Source: Serpula lacrymans var. lacrymans S7.9
Lineage: Eukaryota > Basidiomycota > Agaricomycetes > Boletales > Serpulaceae
Assembly (NCBI RefSeq): GCF_000218685.1
Contig: NW_006763300.1
Span: forward strand, 579,360-643,359
Direction: 5' to 3'
DNA: 64,000 nt
Positions 1-10,905 of the stretch are shown piece after piece. Each line of letters begins with the position of its first letter. Positions within the stretch are counted from its first letter, which is position 1. Under the pieces are notes generated by a model that had not been told where the DNA came from, searched no databases, and saw only the letters and a list, made by a program, of their open reading frames with translations. A program made the position numbers and the translations under genes.

Positions 1-1696
1 ATTCATGAGCAGGGACCCAGCAATCAAGCGAACGCAGGCAATACCTACCTTCCGGAAAACTATAGTATCCCATAGCGCGTGAGTGTTCGCACCTGTGCGA
101 TGCAACTGATCTAACTTTGTCTGCACAGCTGTCCTGAAGATTGCGCCCTTGATGCCAGGAACATTACCAGCAGCCATGGCAGCTTGATAGACTCTGTTAA
201 GAACACGCGGCACGGATGGGAAGACGTGCGGTTTAAGAAGTTGGGCATCCTCAAGGAGACGCAATGGGTCTCCGGTGAAGAAGCCAATGCAGCCACCTAT
301 AGCTATGGTTGCCAACTCGACAACTCGCTATGCGAGTTGGATGTTTCTCAGATAATGCAGGTTAGGTATATATGAAGACTTGCCTCGTAGATATGTGCCA
401 GAGGGAGGTAAGAGATGGTTGTAGAGTTCTCAGGATACACATAGCCAAAGAGATTGGAGTATGCGGCAGAGGCAAGGTTGGCATGAGTTAGAACAACACC
501 TAGACTTACATGAGCGACCAAAACCAAGAACAGAAGTAGTGACCTGTATACCTTTGGGGTTGCTTGTCGTGCCCTGGTAAAAGGTAAGCCGCAGCGTAGA
601 TAATTCGTCGAAGAATAACTTACAGAGGTATAACAGATTGACGCTAGTTGATCGGGTTTAGCGGGTATAGTGTCAATGAGATTGGCCTCGCCGTATTCCT
701 CGACTTTCCTCAAGCATAAGTAACAACTGGTGTCTACAATGGAACAAAGACTTACTCTCGCTCAACTCCTTGATCTGAACGCCCACAGTTTCACCCCATG
801 AAACTAGAGCATCTTTTACCTGGGGAGACAACGGGTCAAATGATACAATCATCTTCAGAACTGGTATTTTTGAAGCAGTTTTCAGGAGAGCGGGTATGTG
901 ATTTGAGGTAGCAAAGACCACGGTAAGCTGCGCGTGGTTGACGCTAATTATTTGTCAGTGAATGAAGGCCATCAATGGACGTGTTGTCCTACATATATTC
1001 TGAAAACTTGTTAATAGATAGAATGGCGGATTATCACGCCGACTTACCCACTGAATCTTTTCCCAGAGTGTCGTAAAGGCTGACTCCAATTTTATTGTAA
1101 GCATGGAGGGCGAGATCAACACATTGCCACTCTTCCCTGGAGTTAGTTTACACGCGACATTCAACAAGATGAGAACCGTACCTGGCCTGTTTTGAGACCA
1201 AATACCGACAGTCTGCAAGCCGTCACTACCGCCTCCAAGCACACCATTCTTAAACAATGTCTCGAGAGCACTCCCAATACGACGCCTGCGCACATCGACT
1301 TGAGGATACGTCTGCCAGACATAATCTCCGAACTTGAGGGGGCTTGTGGATATCACAGGTCGGTGGCCGAGAAATCTGGCACCTTTTCCGAGGAGATAGC
1401 CATTGTCGAATATCTCGGGAAGGGTTTTAAAGGCATTGGGAATATCATGGTCCAGAAGACCGTAAATGGCTTGATTTACAAGCAAATTATCAGCATGCTG
1501 CTGTCAGTGTAAAATCTTTGTTCGCACCGTTGCGGTAATGAGCTGGTCAGCGCAATATCAGTATTATGTCTGCGAGTGCGTCGTATGGAAGTGACATACC
1601 TGTCTGCCCAGCTTTCTTCGTTCCAGGGACGGGTATTGACTGTTTCTTGTAGTCAATGTTATCGGGCAAAGGAATGCTATTTACTTTAACGGACAT
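1..1696 (-). CDS. Long-chain fatty acid-CoA ligase (AMP-binding), N-terminal half, cut by window edge
   Basis: Activates long-chain fatty acids to acyl-CoA via acyl-AMP. The start at 1696 opens MSVKVNSIPLPDNIDY, the usual fungal ACSL opening. The first intron follows KKAGQT. Later exons read FGDYVWQTYPQVDVRRR and VGIWSQNRPG (adenylation-domain entry), then SYLPLAHIYE followed by RVVELATIAIGGCIGFFTGD and LKPHVFPSVPRVLNRVYQAA, all ACSL signatures. The C-terminal catalytic half lies beyond position 1. The intron between HIYE and RVVEL (328-383) has a GC donor (GCAAGT) and an AG acceptor. Family assignment is firm. Which yeast FAA paralogue it matches, and whether it is cytosolic or peroxisomal, cannot be told from this half. 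Confidence 0.9.
328..383 (-). other. GC-AG intron in the acyl-CoA ligase gene
   Basis: Reading the minus strand, exon sequence coding HIYE is followed by GCAAGT, and the intron ends TAG before CGA GTT GTC (RVV). The intron is 56 nt. GC-AG is the commonest non-GT class, and the rest of the donor matches consensus. Seen directly; the protein match on both sides fixes both ends. Confidence 0.8.
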
Positions 1697-2100
1697 GGTG
1701 TAGATGGGAGTCTCTAGGAAAAGTTCGAATCAAATTGACCCGCGTTGTTGTTTTCCGGTCATCCAGCTTTGACATGTTTACCGGAATAGAAGCACGTGAA
1801 TCATTTGGTCGTGCCGGTTAAGACCATTTGGGTGAAGAACAACGACAAGAAATAAACATGCACAGGTCTCGCCTTTCAGATAAAAACTTGCATTGCACCA
1901 CCATTGACAGCATTCATTGCCTTTCACATCATTACGAAGTACACTACGCCACATCGCTTGCCTGTGTGTCAACGATCCTCAAGGCATAGAAATTCCATTT
2001 ATAAATATATATAAAATATATATATACATACAGATATCATATGCCATGCAAATCACGACATTCAGTGGAACTACAGACATCGAACCTTCTGCTTCTCCTT
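1697..2100. other. Intergenic: acyl-CoA ligase promoter and GH128 3' flank
   Basis: No gene seen. It holds the upstream region of the minus-strand acyl-CoA ligase and the 3' side of the GH128 gene. A short AT-rich tract of TA repeats lies near 1997-2030. Confidence 0.6.
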
Positions 2101-3116
2101 TTACTCAGTTTGGTCGAGGTAAATCTCGCCCAAAACATTGGGTTCGCCATTAGCATCAAGAAGACCTACGAAGAAAGATATTAACACATGACAACATCCA
2201 AGGTGCAGACAACTTACTGTAGTAGCTGGTACTGTCATTTCGCTGAGAAATTAGACAAAACGACGCGTTAGTTCACGTTTGGAAACAATTTCACTATACG
2301 ACTCACGTAGAATGCAAACCAAGCGTAGCCCTTTATCCAGTCGAGCGAGTCCAAATAAGCAATGGAGGCATTCAAGAACGACTCTACATCTACACATGTC
2401 GGTATTAATTATCAGTGGTAGTGGTTCAACAAAATCTCATCGACATGCAATCAGAAGTACTAACCAGGAGTATCTGGCGAGGTGGACGCGAACTCGGTCA
2501 CCCAAAGGGGGTAGGCACTGAATTCACCGTGGAAGGACCAGATGTAGTTATAGAAATTTCCGACACCTTCACCGTACCAGTGAAGTGGCATAAAGTCGAT
2601 GTCACAGCTAGTGCAGTTTCCTAGGAACTGAGCAAGCCACGGTGTTCCGGTAGGGCCGTTGGTGACAGCAGGTCCACCAAGAGTGACACCTTGCGCTTTC
2701 AAAGGCTGGATGTATTCCATCCACAAAGAAGCAGCAGTTGCAGGCTCGATGTTGGATTGGGATGCCATATCTGGTTCGTTGAACCCCTAAGAAGTGACAC
2801 GTTCAGATAGGTTTTAGTCGATGTAATTTGCACTTACTAGGATGGTCTTAGCCCCTTGTGCAGTGACGGCAGATGCGAAAGTCTCGACACCACTTGCGCC
2901 CCATTGCATGGGGATGTACGTAATGCCAGAGTCGGCGAGGTAACTGGGCGCAGTAACACCCCAGTCGTAAACCCAAGACACTTGAGTGTTTTCTGCAAGA
3001 GATATATCACTTGGGTCAGAGGTATCGGCAAAAGCTAGGCCACGCTTGGCATCAGACGCGCTGGACCCCTTGACGAAAGCAAGAACGAGCAATGAAATAC
3101 TAGTGAAAGTAAGCAT
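2101..3116 (-). CDS. Secreted glycoside hydrolase GH128 (Asl1-like endo-beta-1,3-glucanase), copy A
   Basis: Predicted to cleave beta-1,3-glucan in fungal cell walls outside the cell. The start at 3116 gives a clear signal peptide, MLTFTSISLLVLAFVKGSSA, then KRGLAFADTSDPSDI, VSWVYDWGVTAPSYL and YIPMQWGASGVETF, typical of the Glyco_hydro_cc fold. The first intron joins GAKTIL to GFNEPDM; the Glu of FNEPD is the expected acid/base. The Glu of WVTEFAS is the expected nucleophile. Other conserved blocks are GGPAVTNGP and DIDFMPLHWYGEG. The protein ends GLLDANGEPNVLGEIYLDQTE. Length is about the family's minimal single-domain size. Several introns of about 55 nt. It is the downstream partner in a tandem pair with the gene at 4189-5199. 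Members act in fruiting-body wall remodelling in some agarics; that role here is inference. Confidence 0.88.
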
Positions 3117-4188
3117 GGTATCAGTGAGTGCTGCCACTTGATAACCTGAAAGATGAAGGATTCGTCGCAAACTATTTGAAAGATTTGCCTGAGAGTAATT
3201 GGATTTATTCTTGGCAGAAATACATGTGGTATGAACAGCTGCGTATAAATCCAGTGCTTGCCCATCCCGACGACATCTACAAGAAATCTCAGAGGAAAAC
3301 GAGAATCAAGGCATCTCGACGAAGACTTACTGCACCCATAGTTCACTCATCGTTGATAAGGACTCTTCATCTGTTAGAGCAGATTAACACGATGACTTTC
3401 ACAAATTTCGGTGTTTTTCGTTGTGCGGGATGTGACTGTCCTGGTAGACATTCCATGTGCCACACAGGGGCAAGATTCGAGAGTATATGAAGGGCCTTAA
3501 ACTCGTGACCTATTCTAGAGAGCATCCGAGACATGCTCTCAGGGCACTTGGTGGAAGACAATCCACGAAAGGCATCGGAACGAAAACCGAGCTCTGCTAC
3601 CATAAAGCACGGCCGGATGCAAAACAGACTACAATTGTAAGCAATTTGGCTTGCAGAGGGCCAAAAGACAAGAACGATAAGTCATTGGACTGTAATCGAG
3701 ACTCGGATAATGTTCGTAACTTACTTACTTGAGCTATCCATTACCATGGTAAAGTTTATCTAAACATAGCGCTTCGAATCCTCGATTCAGACACATATGG
3801 GAATGATAGTCTACCACCGCCGTGATATATTGATTTCCAAGCTAATGCTTGAGAGTGACCGGAATGAGTAAGGAGAGAGATATAGTGGATGTGTGTGGAA
3901 GCAGTCTGGAGAGTTCAAGTTGTCCGCGAAAATGACTCTGACCGTTCCTAATTTTGAAACTCAGCGGCATATCTTATCCCAGGAGCACACTCGGAAACCC
4001 AGTATTTTCTGTTTTAATCCTTCACACCCACGCTGTCTTTTTGCTTAAGCAGGTCAGATATACATGCCCACAGCGCGTATTTTAATTCTTTCTTCTCCGG
4101 GAATAGTAGTACAATACACACCAAATACACCGAACGTGAAACTATGGTTTTTCTACCTAAGCTTCTGATATTTGTCTTCGACGAGTCA
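3117..4188. other. Intergenic between the two GH128 copies
   Basis: About 1.07 kb with no supportable gene. It carries the promoter of copy A (right of 3116) and the 3' flank of copy B. Open frames here on either strand have no recognisable motif and no splice-consistent extension. Confidence 0.55.
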
Positions 4189-5199
4189 CTAGGCCTGAGT
4201 GAAGTAGGATGTGCCCAAAGCGTTGGGTTGGCCACTGGAGTTGAGAAGACCTGGAAGTGACCGGTCACATTAGATCGCAACGATGTACAAGGGAGATACG
4301 TACTGTAGTAGCTGGTGCCGTCGTCACGCTGAAATAAAAATATCAGGGCTGAGCATAAACACGATGATGATATAAAAGAAACTCACGAATAAGGCGAACC
4401 AGGCATAGCCTGTGATATAGCTCTGAGCATCCAACCAAGTCAGGACCGCAGTCAAGAAAGTCTCCACGTCTATTTTCCAGCCGCACGAGCGAAGTGTATG
4501 AAATCAGCTACGGGTGAAAAATGCGGTACCACAAAAACACAAACCGGTGGAATTAGTGGAAGTAGAAGCAAATTCGGTGACCCACAACGGGTAAGAAGGG
4601 AAAGTCGAGTGGAACTGTTCGACATAGCTCTCGAAATTGCTAACACCCTCACCATACCAGTGTAACGGGACGAAGTCAATGTCACAGCTGGAACAGTTTC
4701 CGAGGAACTGTTGGAGCCATGGGATGCCTGTGGGACCGTTCGTCACAGCAGGGGCACCAAGAGTAACACCTTGGGCCTTGAGAGGCTGGATGTACTGCGT
4801 CCATAAGGAAGCAGCGGTAGAGGGATCGACGTTGGATTGCGAGCTAAGGTCTGGCTCGTTGAAACCCTGTCAATGATATCAACGCTGTCATTATATACAA
4901 ACTCATTAAAAGCAGCGCACCAATATAGTTTTAGCGCCTTGAGATGTGACAGTAGCTGCGAAACTCTCCACACCGCTTGTACCCCATTGCATAGGGATGT
5001 AAGGGAGGCCAGAGCTGGCAATGTAGCTGGCTGGAGTAGTTCCCCAGTCATACACCCAAGAAACCTCGGTATTTTCTGCTACCGAGATATCAGTGGGATT
5101 GGTGTTGTCGGCGAACGCCAAACCACGCTTTGAGTTGGATGCGTTGGTCCCATTCACCAAAACAAGAGCAAGTAAAGATAGAGCTGCAAGACTGAACAT
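4189..5199 (-). CDS. Secreted glycoside hydrolase GH128 (Asl1-like endo-beta-1,3-glucanase), copy B
   Basis: Paralogue of the gene at 2101-3116, same strand and same layout. The start at 5199 is chosen because it begins the signal peptide MFSLAALSLLALVLVNGTNA; an upstream in-frame extension would bury it. Then come KRGLAFADNTNPTDI, VSWVYDWGTTPASYI and YIPMQWGTSGVESF. An intron splits GAKTIL from GFNEPDLSSQS at the same place as in copy A. Glu of FNEPD and Glu of WVTEFAS are both retained. It also has GAPAVTNGPTGIPW and DIDFVPLHWYGEG. It ends SSGQPNALGTSYFTQA. Both catalytic residues are present, so both copies look functional. Identity to copy A is high across all exons, which points to a fairly recent tandem duplication. 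Confidence 0.88.
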
Positions 5200-7188
5200 G
5201 ATGAACAAGAATAGCGCAGTTGAGAAATTGTCCGATGTAAGTCCCAGGCAACCAAGTAGGGTGCTATTTGAAGGATATGTAAGAGTCGTTAATTCCACTT
5301 AAATCAATTTGTTGGACTGCATGCGGTCTTCGACTCAACAAAATGCCAATCCAGAAACATATGAGAAAAAACCAAGGGTGTGTGTCGAAATGGCCTGGTA
5401 AATCGGTTGCACAGATTCTATCAATGATCTCGGTTTGTGGTGTAAACCAGGCGAAACACAAATGGAAGCTCGGCTCTCCACATGAAACGAGCAGGCGTGC
5501 CAGTGGCAGCGGAGTGGGGAGGGTTTTACCAAGGAAATTGCGACTGTTGTAAGTTGAATGATGCCTGAATACCGCGTAACATCAAAGACCGGAGAAGTAA
5601 GTCGATCTACAGGGAATACTGGGATAATACCCTACGCTTCCCCTTGAGGCGTCTCATGTTTGTCGTGTATAAGGTGGTGGTATGCTCGCATTGGCACAAG
5701 GGGAAGAGTCCAGAGAAGGTCATGCGGTAGAAAAGATGACCTGACAGATTGTGAGTTCACAGGTGATGGTTGTCAATGGGGGAGATTCCCCATGGGTACT
5801 GGTACTGTAAATTTCGCTGGCATTTTCTGGCATTCCCAGTACCGCTCGACCATTGTGATTGATTATCCTAAGATCAAAAACATCATCGTGATCGTTCTGC
5901 TCCCGAGATCCGCAAGCTTTAGTTCCTAATGAGACGTTAGTATGATATGATATGTTGTCCACTTTTGACGATACTACATACGTTGAGGTAAAAATGATGA
6001 GCTACTGAATCGCTTTAATGCCTCCTGACTAATGACTGAAAAATAAATCCAGCGAAATTTTAGTTATTAGTTAAAGTGCATGCTTGTCAGCATGTTCTAG
6101 AAGGAAGCGGTCCAGGTTATCATATATCATAACCAACAGGCATTGATACTCACATTAACCCTTTCTGAGCTGTACATGTCAGTGAATATTGTCGTGCTTG
6201 AAGCTTGAAGTTTGAAGAAAAACGCGTCGTGAGTCGCGAGTAACTTGAACGTCAACCGCCACTTTCATCCTCCTCTACTAATCCCTTAGTAGCGGCAAGT
6301 GCCACCTAAACTTATAACATCATGCCAAAATGATTCCTTACAATTACTTCTCCTTATACACATGGTTCTGTGAAACACAGGTAGAAATCAACCGACACTC
6401 CCAATCTCCAAGTGCAAACCCAGGGATCACCACGGCAATGAGGTGGCCCGGTGTCTAGCAACCGCCTTGAGCAAATTTCGCCCAGGCTGCAAGCAGCCTA
6501 CAGTGTCAATGTGCGTCGTCTCAGTGTCGTCTCACATAAATATATTCTAAGTTCAACAGAGACCAAAGTAGAGTGTAAATGTTAATTGGTCATGATCATG
6601 CTTGCCAAGACTATCCAGTCTTTCGTGACTTCAAAATCACCGTTGACAGCAATACCTCGAGTTTCTCAAACCAACCCCATGATGAAGGCTTGCAGCCATC
6701 CAGCTGGTCAGCTGTTGTGCATTCCACGGTGATTATGATTATCGTGGCCAATGCTCAAGGAGGAGAGATCCATTTCCAGTCATCACTTTCATGGAATCAA
6801 TCAGCGCTTTCGTGGAATTTATGAAAAGCCGTCGTGCGTGATTTAGTCTTGGCACTTGCACAAAAGGGAGAAGAAGGTTGTTCTCCGGCTTTCCCCCTCG
6901 TTCTCCACATGCACAAGAATTGGAACGTATCGACATCTGGCAACCCGTGCTGATATCCAGGGACGCTAACTTGCCTTGTTCAACGCATCTGTGCTCTCCC
7001 ATCCGACTTTGGGATCTGTACTCTCAAAATCAGTCTACTTCGCCGATCTTGGAGGTTCTAGTCCCCATCTTTTTCATTACTGTGGCATGAATCAAAGGCA
7101 CGAGAGATGGGAGATGGTCGTCAGCGGATAATGCAAAGATCCGTCGACCTCATAAAAGGACTCTGCACTTATAACTAATCGCCTCAAC
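5200..7188. other. Gene-poor 2 kb stretch
   Basis: No coding sequence could be supported. The left part is the promoter of GH128 copy B and the right end is the promoter of the DUF1996 gene. Small open frames (for example 5660-5929 and 6579-6824 on plus) show no known motif, signal peptide or plausible splicing. No terminal repeats or transposase motifs were seen. Confidence 0.5.
7151..7159 (+). promoter_or_regulatory. TATA-like element of the DUF1996 gene
   Basis: CATAAAAGG lies 38 nt upstream of the ATG at 7189. The position and sequence fit a TATA box with a short leader. No transcript data support it. Confidence 0.45.
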
Positions 7189-8905
7189 ATGCTGTCCTCT
7201 GTATTTGCACCTCTTCTCGTCGCTCTTCTTTCCTCTGGGTCAGCACACGCGTGGTTCCGTGTTGCTTGCACTACTCCATTGGTGCAAGGTATATTTTCCT
7301 GAGGAGCTACGATCATGCCTTGAGCTTACGGATGCTTCACAGAACGTGTGGATCCTATTGTTTCACCCGGAATCATCCCTTCTAATCATGTACACGTGAG
7401 TACCGTGAATATATAGGCCCGTCAACCGTGTTGATCATAACGTATCATGATATAGACGGTGCACGGAGCGAACAGTTAGTATGCCCTCAGTATAAGTAGT
7501 AATAGGACATGAACGCTTCGTTATTCAGACTTTGCTCCTAACAATACATACGACACTCTCCGTGCCTCTTCGTGCACGTCCTGTGAAGTGACCCAGGTAT
7601 GTAAAGTTTACTTACCAAGTCACAGTAATTCATTTCTGATTACGTGTTATAGGATCTCTCCAATTACTGTAACCATCGTTCTTCTGTTGTTGTTGCGGTG
7701 AACGTGTTCTAAATTTCGACAGGGTTCCCCAAGTTGTACTTCAAGGACCCCACCAACGGGACGTTCGAAGAAGTTTCCAACGGAGGTAAATCTCACGAAA
7801 TATAACAGGAGCTAGAAAATCCCATTCATGGACTTTCTCTTAGGTCTTTTGGTCTACTACCAGAACCGTGGTAACGGAGACGTCAGCAATGGCGGACCTG
7901 GCCTCAAGGCATTCCCTCCTGGCTTCAGGATGATCAGTGGTGACCCCACGCTGAGGACCAAAAAGTAAATCAAGTCTCGTCATACAAAATAAAGACCAAG
8001 ACTCATTGCGCGACAGATACCCTGAAGGCCAAGGATCTCAAGCAGAACTTGCCGAGCGGGCCATCCAGTGGTCATGCTTGCGCTACGACACTGCCAACTC
8101 CACCGGCTACGACGGTCAGTTATCATCATTTTGTTTTTGGTCTCAGGCGGCAGCGCTGATGCCCGAACATAGGCCACGGTTTCCCTTACACAGATTGTGA
8201 GGCTGGCTTCAACGCTCGCATCCACATGCCTGCATGCTGGGATGGTGTCGTAAGTGCCTTCTACCTCTCAGTGTCACCGCCATGTCTCACAAGCAAGTAA
8301 AGAACCTCGACTCTGCTGACCACCAATCTCACATGGCCTTCCTGTCCGGGCTGGACAACGGTGTCTGTCCCAGCGACCATCCCGTTTACATGATGAAACT
8401 CTTCTACGAGGTGACCTGGGACGTGCACTCCTTCGCCAGCCGTTGGGATAACTCGACAGGCTGGCCCTTCGTCTACGCTACTGGGTACGCCATTATGCCG
8501 TCGTAGTTGAGTACCACTATCTCATAAAGCTCATGACCTTACTTGATAGCGACCCCACTGGATACTCGTGGCACGGTGACTTCTTCAACGGTTGGGATCA
8601 GACTGCTCTCCAAAACGCCATCGATAATTGCAACAACCCCAACGACCAAACTGGAAGCGGTGTCACCGAGGCTTGTTCCTACCTAACCGTCCAGAGTGCT
8701 TCCATCGCTGGCGCTTGCAAAGTTAGCCCCGTCGTCAACGAGCCAATTAATGGAGCCCCTCTTGCCAAGCTCCCAGGGTAAGTCATACACCATGACACGC
8801 GATGTAGAATGCATATTAAAGGTCTTTTCTCTTAGATGCAACCCAATCCAGCCGGGCCCTGGTGATGCTACTCTCTACTCCGATAGCAACTGCCCTGCGT
8901 CCTAA
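7189..8905 (+). CDS. Secreted DUF1996 domain protein
   Basis: Fungal extracellular protein of unknown biochemical function. The start at 7189 gives a signal peptide (MLSSVFAPLLVALLSSGSAHA) followed by WFRVACTTPLVQ. Exons then splice to ERVDPIVSPGIIPSNHVHT, VHGANNFAPNNTYDTL and SSCTSCEVTQDLSNYW, the conserved HVHxxxG block near the N-terminus of DUF1996. Later exons read FPKLYFKDPTNG, FPPGFRMISGDP, HMPACWDGVNLDSADHQSHM, LFYEVTWDVHSF and DPTGYSWHGDFFNGWD. It ends PGPGDATLYSDSNCPAS. There are roughly eight introns, and the splices I worked out keep frame. Many cysteines suggest disulfides. No C-terminal WSC domain or GPI signal is visible, unlike some relatives. A role in wall or lignocellulose contact would be inference. 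Confidence 0.9.
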
Positions 8906-9066
8906 GTTATCCTTTTCTCAAATATGGTTTCATGGTTTGCAGTTCGGAAAGGAATGGATAAAAACTGTTGATACAACTAGCGTTCACTCATTGCGTGAAA
9001 TGTAAATGTTGTGTCAGGTTCCTCAATTGCTATATTAGTCTGAGCGGTGCCTTATCATTGGTCTAA

Positions 9067-10815
9067 TTAAAACAAGCTAAAGCCAGATTTCTCCCTGACT
9101 TCTCTACCTTTACCTCTAATACCCCACACTCCCCAATTCGTTTTTACCATGACCCTTGGATCAAAATCGGCCACCTCCCATTTTTCACTTCCAAAGGCGT
9201 TCGGTCCGGGAGTGACCACCCAGTCAAACTCGCCCGCAACTTCTGGAGCGGTCTCGATCGAGCGAATGTCCCTCTCAACATCGGCAGGAGAGAAGCCTGT
9301 CACGAAAATCGGGCATCGCGTCGCCAAAAGAGCAGGAATAACGGGTCCCCACTCTGTTGGAGAAGCTATCTGCAACAGAGGTTGGCCATCTAGCTCAGAA
9401 ACAGAACTTGGCGAGGGGAATCCAAATCCGGGGGAGAAAAGTACGAAAAGATCGGTGTAGGGATCGAAAGTATCCTGGAATTGTTGATGCACTTCCATAT
9501 AGGTGGCTTGCATGCCGGTGATAGTGAGCTGTGGAGTGTAAGGAACGGTATATGAAGGGACGCCGAACAACTCGATCGAGGACCTAGTGCGCTTCAGGCG
9601 GGCGATAGGTGCGGGAGTCGGAGGCTCATAGACATTGGGCAGGTAAACCGGTTTTTCTTCTGTAGCCTCTTTGAGAGCATCAGACGATTCGTTCTCGCTT
9701 GCCTGTGTCTCAGATTCTGAGGTTGCGCTCGATGGTGTCGAATCATTCGACGCAGCAGGAGGCTTCGACGGTGAGGCGTTCGGTGGCTTGGGTAAGGATA
9801 CCTGCGGTCCTATGAAGTGAAGATGGAAATGGCACGAAGGGAAGAGCATGCAGAGCTGTTCCCATACGTGTGGCGGCAGTGATGATTCTGCCCGCGCTCC
9901 AAGGATAAAGATGCGCATCTGAGGTTTTGATGCTCCTGCTTCTTCCGTATCGGGAGAACCAGGAGGGACATGTAAAGTAGTACGAAGAGCTATCTGACTA
10001 TTAGCGCGTGGGTGGAAGTGAACGTGTCAGCGACGGCGTACCTGCCAGAGATCGACTTCCCTCGGGAGTCACGCGTTGGTTGCTCAAAGTCAGGCCGCTA
10101 TTCTGATGTAGAATAGAACCTATTGTCAGAGGGTAAGTCAACAGTTTGCTCGCGTGTCGCCGTGAACGCTCGGTATCCATCGAAGGGAAACCACGCGTGT
10201 ACCAGAAGACATCCCAGTTCGCGAAGGAGATAGCCTCTTCATATGCCTGTGGCCCTGCAGGACGTGAATCAGTGCAATGAGTTATAATGGAAAACGTGTC
10301 CGAATCATACCAGGCATTTGAAATTCGTGCATCTTTCTTCCACTTCTAAGATCATGTTCGTCTTCGTTGACCTCCCTAAGCCTTGAGCAGTACTTCCTGT
10401 GCTCCTCATCCAACTCCCAGTGTTCTTCTGAACAATGCGATGGCCATCCACAGTCTGGACATTCGAAGCTGACTGCGCGAGGCTGGGCCTCTGGGTGTGG
10501 GTGCAAAAGGTCATGTGTTGAAGCACAGACTGGACAAGGCGCCAAGGACTGGACGACCTGCCCGCGCGCTTTCACGGCTGGAAATGGTGAGTTGGAGAAC
10601 GGATGAAACAGATCATCTTCGCTGAGAACCGGTGGGGTGTGTGTATTTCCTGACTCTTGCTTTTTGCGAAAGAAGCTGAATATGTTTCTGTAACTATTTC
10701 TATGATGGACGGGCTGTCTGATAAATTGGCGCGGACGTGCCCCGACCAAAAGACGAATGGACGGATGGCGCACGAAGCAAGAGGCCATAAGCGGGTGTTT
10801 GGTCTTGTTTGCCAT
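9067..10815 (-). CDS. MSS51: MSS51-like mitochondrial COX1 translational activator (MYND-type zinc finger)
   Basis: In yeast Mss51 activates translation of COX1 mRNA in the mitochondrial matrix and couples it to complex IV assembly. The start at 10815 gives a basic, Arg-rich N-terminus (RHPSIRLLVGARPRQFIRQP) suited to mitochondrial import. A zinc-finger block follows: CPVCASTHDLLHPHPEAQ, then FECPDCGWPSHCSEEHWELD and KYCSRLREVNEDEHDLRSGR. The next exon reads ISFANWDVFWYTRGFPSMDT and HATKLLTYPLTIGSILHQ, near-signature Mss51 text. The C-terminal exon carries a Ser/Thr-rich insertion around residues 290-330 and ends WGIRGKGREVREKSGFSLF. Convergent with the DUF1996 gene (161 bp apart) and head-to-head with HIS3 (90 bp). 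Confidence 0.9.
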
Positions 10816-10905
10816 CGCCCTCCGATGATTACCTCCAGGCGGATGTGGCGGGCCGTGTCATTATCTTTTCTAGATACCAGCTTTGATAAGGCTCCGTCAC
10901 GAAAC
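10816..10905. promoter_or_regulatory. Shared 90-bp divergent promoter, MSS51 / HIS3
   Basis: Only 90 bp separate the two start codons, so regulatory sequence must be shared or overlap coding DNA. No TATA box and no Gcn4-type TGACTCA site is visible in it. Confidence 0.6.

Noticed and set aside
1715..1740. GTTCGAATC, a tRNA B-box-like sequence
   Set aside because: No A box at the right distance and no cloverleaf; it lies just upstream of the acyl-CoA ligase start.
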